The notes under the pieces: model-generated
The model's input: the letters and a program-made list of their open reading frames with translations, nothing else
Told to the model about the DNA's origin: nothing
The model's database searches: none
Shown here: positions 62,488 to 64,000 of the stretch, piece by piece
How positions within the stretch are numbered: the first letter of the stretch is position 1
Layout: each line of letters starts with the position of its first letter
Assembly: GCF_001549985.1 (NCBI RefSeq)
Contig: NZ_LROZ01000017.1
Location: forward strand, 1-64,000
DNA from: Myroides odoratus
Lineage (GTDB): Bacteria; Bacteroidota; Bacteroidia; Flavobacteriales; Flavobacteriaceae
DNA: 64,000 nucleotides
Reading direction: 5' to 3'
Program-made: the position numbers and the translations under genes

Positions 62488-64000
62488 ATGAAGCAGAAAT
62501 TACTTTTAACGTGGCTGTTCTTACTCAGCTTTTCGTTATCGATGTTTTCCCAGATTCAAATTGGCTCTGGTACATCAACTAATAATAATATGCCAATCTT
62601 TACGAATTGGGATTACAGTATTAGTCAACAAATTGTATTGAAATCAGAATATACAAGCCAAGATGGAATAGGTGGTGATATTACCAAAATAAGATGGTTT
62701 GTTACTGCGAATTCAAATCTCAGTGACAGATGGGATTTATGGGATGTTTATATCGGTCATACTGCGAAAGCAAGTTTTACTGGGGCAACGGATTGGATTG
62801 ATCTAAATACGGCTAGTTTAGTTTATAGTGGTACAATTACACCTGTAAATGGGCAATGGATGGAAATTGAATTAACTACACCATTTACTTATAATGGGGT
62901 AGATAATTTTTTTATTACAGTTGTTGATAAAAAAATTGGATTTACTAGTAGTTATCCGGGATTTAGGAGTTACAATGCCCCAAATCAAGGATTATATGCT
63001 TATCAAGATAATACAGTAATTAACACAGTAAATTTAGGTGCTAATTCAAACAAAACAAGAACAAGTACGGTTGCCCAAGTACAACTAGTAGGGGCGCTAA
63101 ATCCTTGTCAAAAACCAGAGAATTTCTCGGTTTCCAATTTAACTTCAACGAGTGCTACAGTAAATTGGGTGAATAACTCGATGGATATCATGGCACAAGA
63201 GTACGAATTGCGTACCAATATGAATGTTGGAACAGCAACAGGACGAGTTAGTACTGGTACAGTATCAAATGCTGAAGAACAAGTGGATTTGACGACGCTG
63301 ACTGCAGACACACAATATTATTTTTATATCAGAACAAATTGTGGAGATGATATTAATTCGTCTTGGGCAATGATTAGCTTCAAAACCCTTTGTACGTCAG
63401 TAAATATTCCTTATGTCATGGCACTTTCTTCATCTTCTGTGGTACCAAGTTGTGTTACTGTACAAGATGTTAATAATGATGATAAGACTTGGACGGCATC
63501 TAGCAAACCTTCTTCTTCTGGTTTTGTAGATGCTAATGTAATGAAGTATAATATGCATGCTACTAATGCGGCCAATGATTGGTTTTATACCCAAGGGTTA
63601 AATTTAGTAGCTGGACAACGTTATCGTGTTTCTTTTAAGTATAGAGATGCAGGACAAGTTGAAAATTTGAGAGTAAGTTATGGCTCATCAGCTGTTAATA
63701 CAGCTATGACCAACGAATTGTTTACTATTGAAACAGGAACTACGAATGCGACAGTAAATAAATTTATTGATTTCATACCTGCAACAAGTGGCGTATATTA
63801 TATTGGTTTTCAGTCATATTCTGATGCGAATAAGGCTTCTTGGTTTATTGGAGATATTAAAGTGGATGTATCGCCAGCTTGTATTGAACCTACAGATGCT
63901 GTACTTACTAGTGTAACAGAGAATACAGCTGTTTTTAGATGGACAGCTTCAACAGGTTTACCAGCTAATGGATATGCGTATGAAGTTCGTACTGAAGGCA
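62488..64000 (+). CDS. secreted fibronectin-like protein, cut off by window end
   Basis: At least 504 residues. Signal peptide MKQKLLLTWLFLLSFSLSMFSQ. A first module of about 20-200 resembles galactose-binding/adhesin folds. Fibronectin type III segments follow, each opening C-x-x-P or PxxxxVSxxTxTSATVxW: NPCQKPENFSVSNLTSTSATVNWV with YFYIRTNCG, then PACIEPTDAVLTSVTENTAVFRW. Between them lies a domain with NDDKTWTASSKPSSSG typical of choice-of-anchor proteins. Such proteins in flavobacteria end in a T9SS type A sorting domain, which would lie beyond base 64000. Probably a surface adhesin. It is divergent from the TPR regulator. Confidence 0.85.
   Translation, partial: MKQKLLLTWLFLLSFSLSMFSQIQIGSGTSTNNNMPIFTNWDYSISQQIVLKSEYTSQDGIGGDITKIRWFVTANSNLSDRWDLWDVYIGHTAKASFTGATDWIDLNTASLVYSGTITPVNGQWMEIELTTPFTYNGVDNFFITVVDKKIGFTSSYPGFRSYNAPNQGLYAYQDNTVINTVNLGANSNKTRTSTVAQVQLVGALNPCQKPENFSVSNLTSTSATVNWVNNSMDIMAQEYELRTNMNVGTATGRVSTGTVSNAEEQVDLTTLTADTQYYFYIRTNCGDDINSSWAMISFKTLCTSVNIPYVMALSSSSVVPSCVTVQDVNNDDKTWTASSKPSSSGFVDANVMKYNMHATNAANDWFYTQGLNLVAGQRYRVSFKYRDAGQVENLRVSYGSSAVNTAMTNELFTIETGTTNATVNKFIDFIPATSGVYYIGFQSYSDANKASWFIGDIKVDVSPACIEPTDAVLTSVTENTAVFRWTASTGLPANGYAYEVRTEG

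Overview
The window looks like a chromosomal segment of an AT-rich member of the Flavobacteriaceae (Bacteroidota). This is inferred from the type IX secretion and gliding genes (gldJ, porU, porV), several proteins with T9SS type A or type B C-terminal sorting domains, bacillithiol synthesis (bshC), near absence of Shine-Dalgarno sites, and promoter boxes of the Bacteroidota form TAnnTTTG. A genus close to Myroides is my guess from general similarity and is not proven.

Layout. 1-235: two tRNA genes, the 3' part of tRNA-Lys(TTT) and a complete tRNA-Leu(GAG). 236-2792: a small decayed element bounded by tRNA-Leu and an imperfect 22-bp copy of its 3' end. It carries a broken tyrosine integrase, the tail of a glucosaminidase, a small lipoprotein with a C-terminal membrane segment (spanin-like), a frameshifted lipoprotein and a DUF805 gene. 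2.8-6.9 kb: an accessory zone of small secreted proteins and decayed DNA, lying between a Nudix hydrolase gene and a second copy of its 3' end. 6.9-15.1 kb: murF, gldJ, and divergently porU and porV, the cell-wall and gliding/T9SS core. 15.2-24.1 kb: cytidine deaminase, a CBS/CorC membrane protein, an acetyltransferase, bshC, a type B T9SS cargo protein and a B12-binding radical SAM protein.

24.0-27.1 kb: a leftward cluster of a DUF2089 regulator, a Yip1-like membrane protein, an alpha/beta hydrolase and SdpI-like proteins. 27.4-34.1 kb: a leftward efflux operon (TolC, RND pump, adaptor) ending in a TlpA-type thioredoxin. 34.4-46.4 kb: a lipoprotein, a pair of bacterial PH-domain proteins, an SRPBCC protein, a Crp-like regulator, a DUF4369 lipoprotein, YbaB, two GNATs, a flavin reductase, an S9 peptidase, a cysteine-synthase-like enzyme and a SulP transporter.

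46.6-55.7 kb: an ABC ATPase next to a permease fused to an M1 peptidase, then an outer-membrane barrel protein and a large MBG-repeat T9SS cargo protein. 56-60.5 kb: trmD and rplS (with a structured rplS leader), an MFS transporter, a cyclophilin-FKBP fusion and a threonine dehydratase-like enzyme. 60.6-64 kb: a predicted membrane-spanning TPR/helix-turn-helix regulator, divergent from a fibronectin-like secreted protein that runs off the end. Three 12-bp tandem repeats lie between them.

The most interesting items are the TPR-HTH regulator with its tandem repeats and surface-protein neighbour, the tRNA-Leu element with paired GTATAC sites at both ends and a spanin-like gene, the rplS leader, the radical SAM protein with CX4CX2C spacing, and the DUF2089-led membrane cluster. 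No complete defence system, CRISPR array or intact mobile element was seen.
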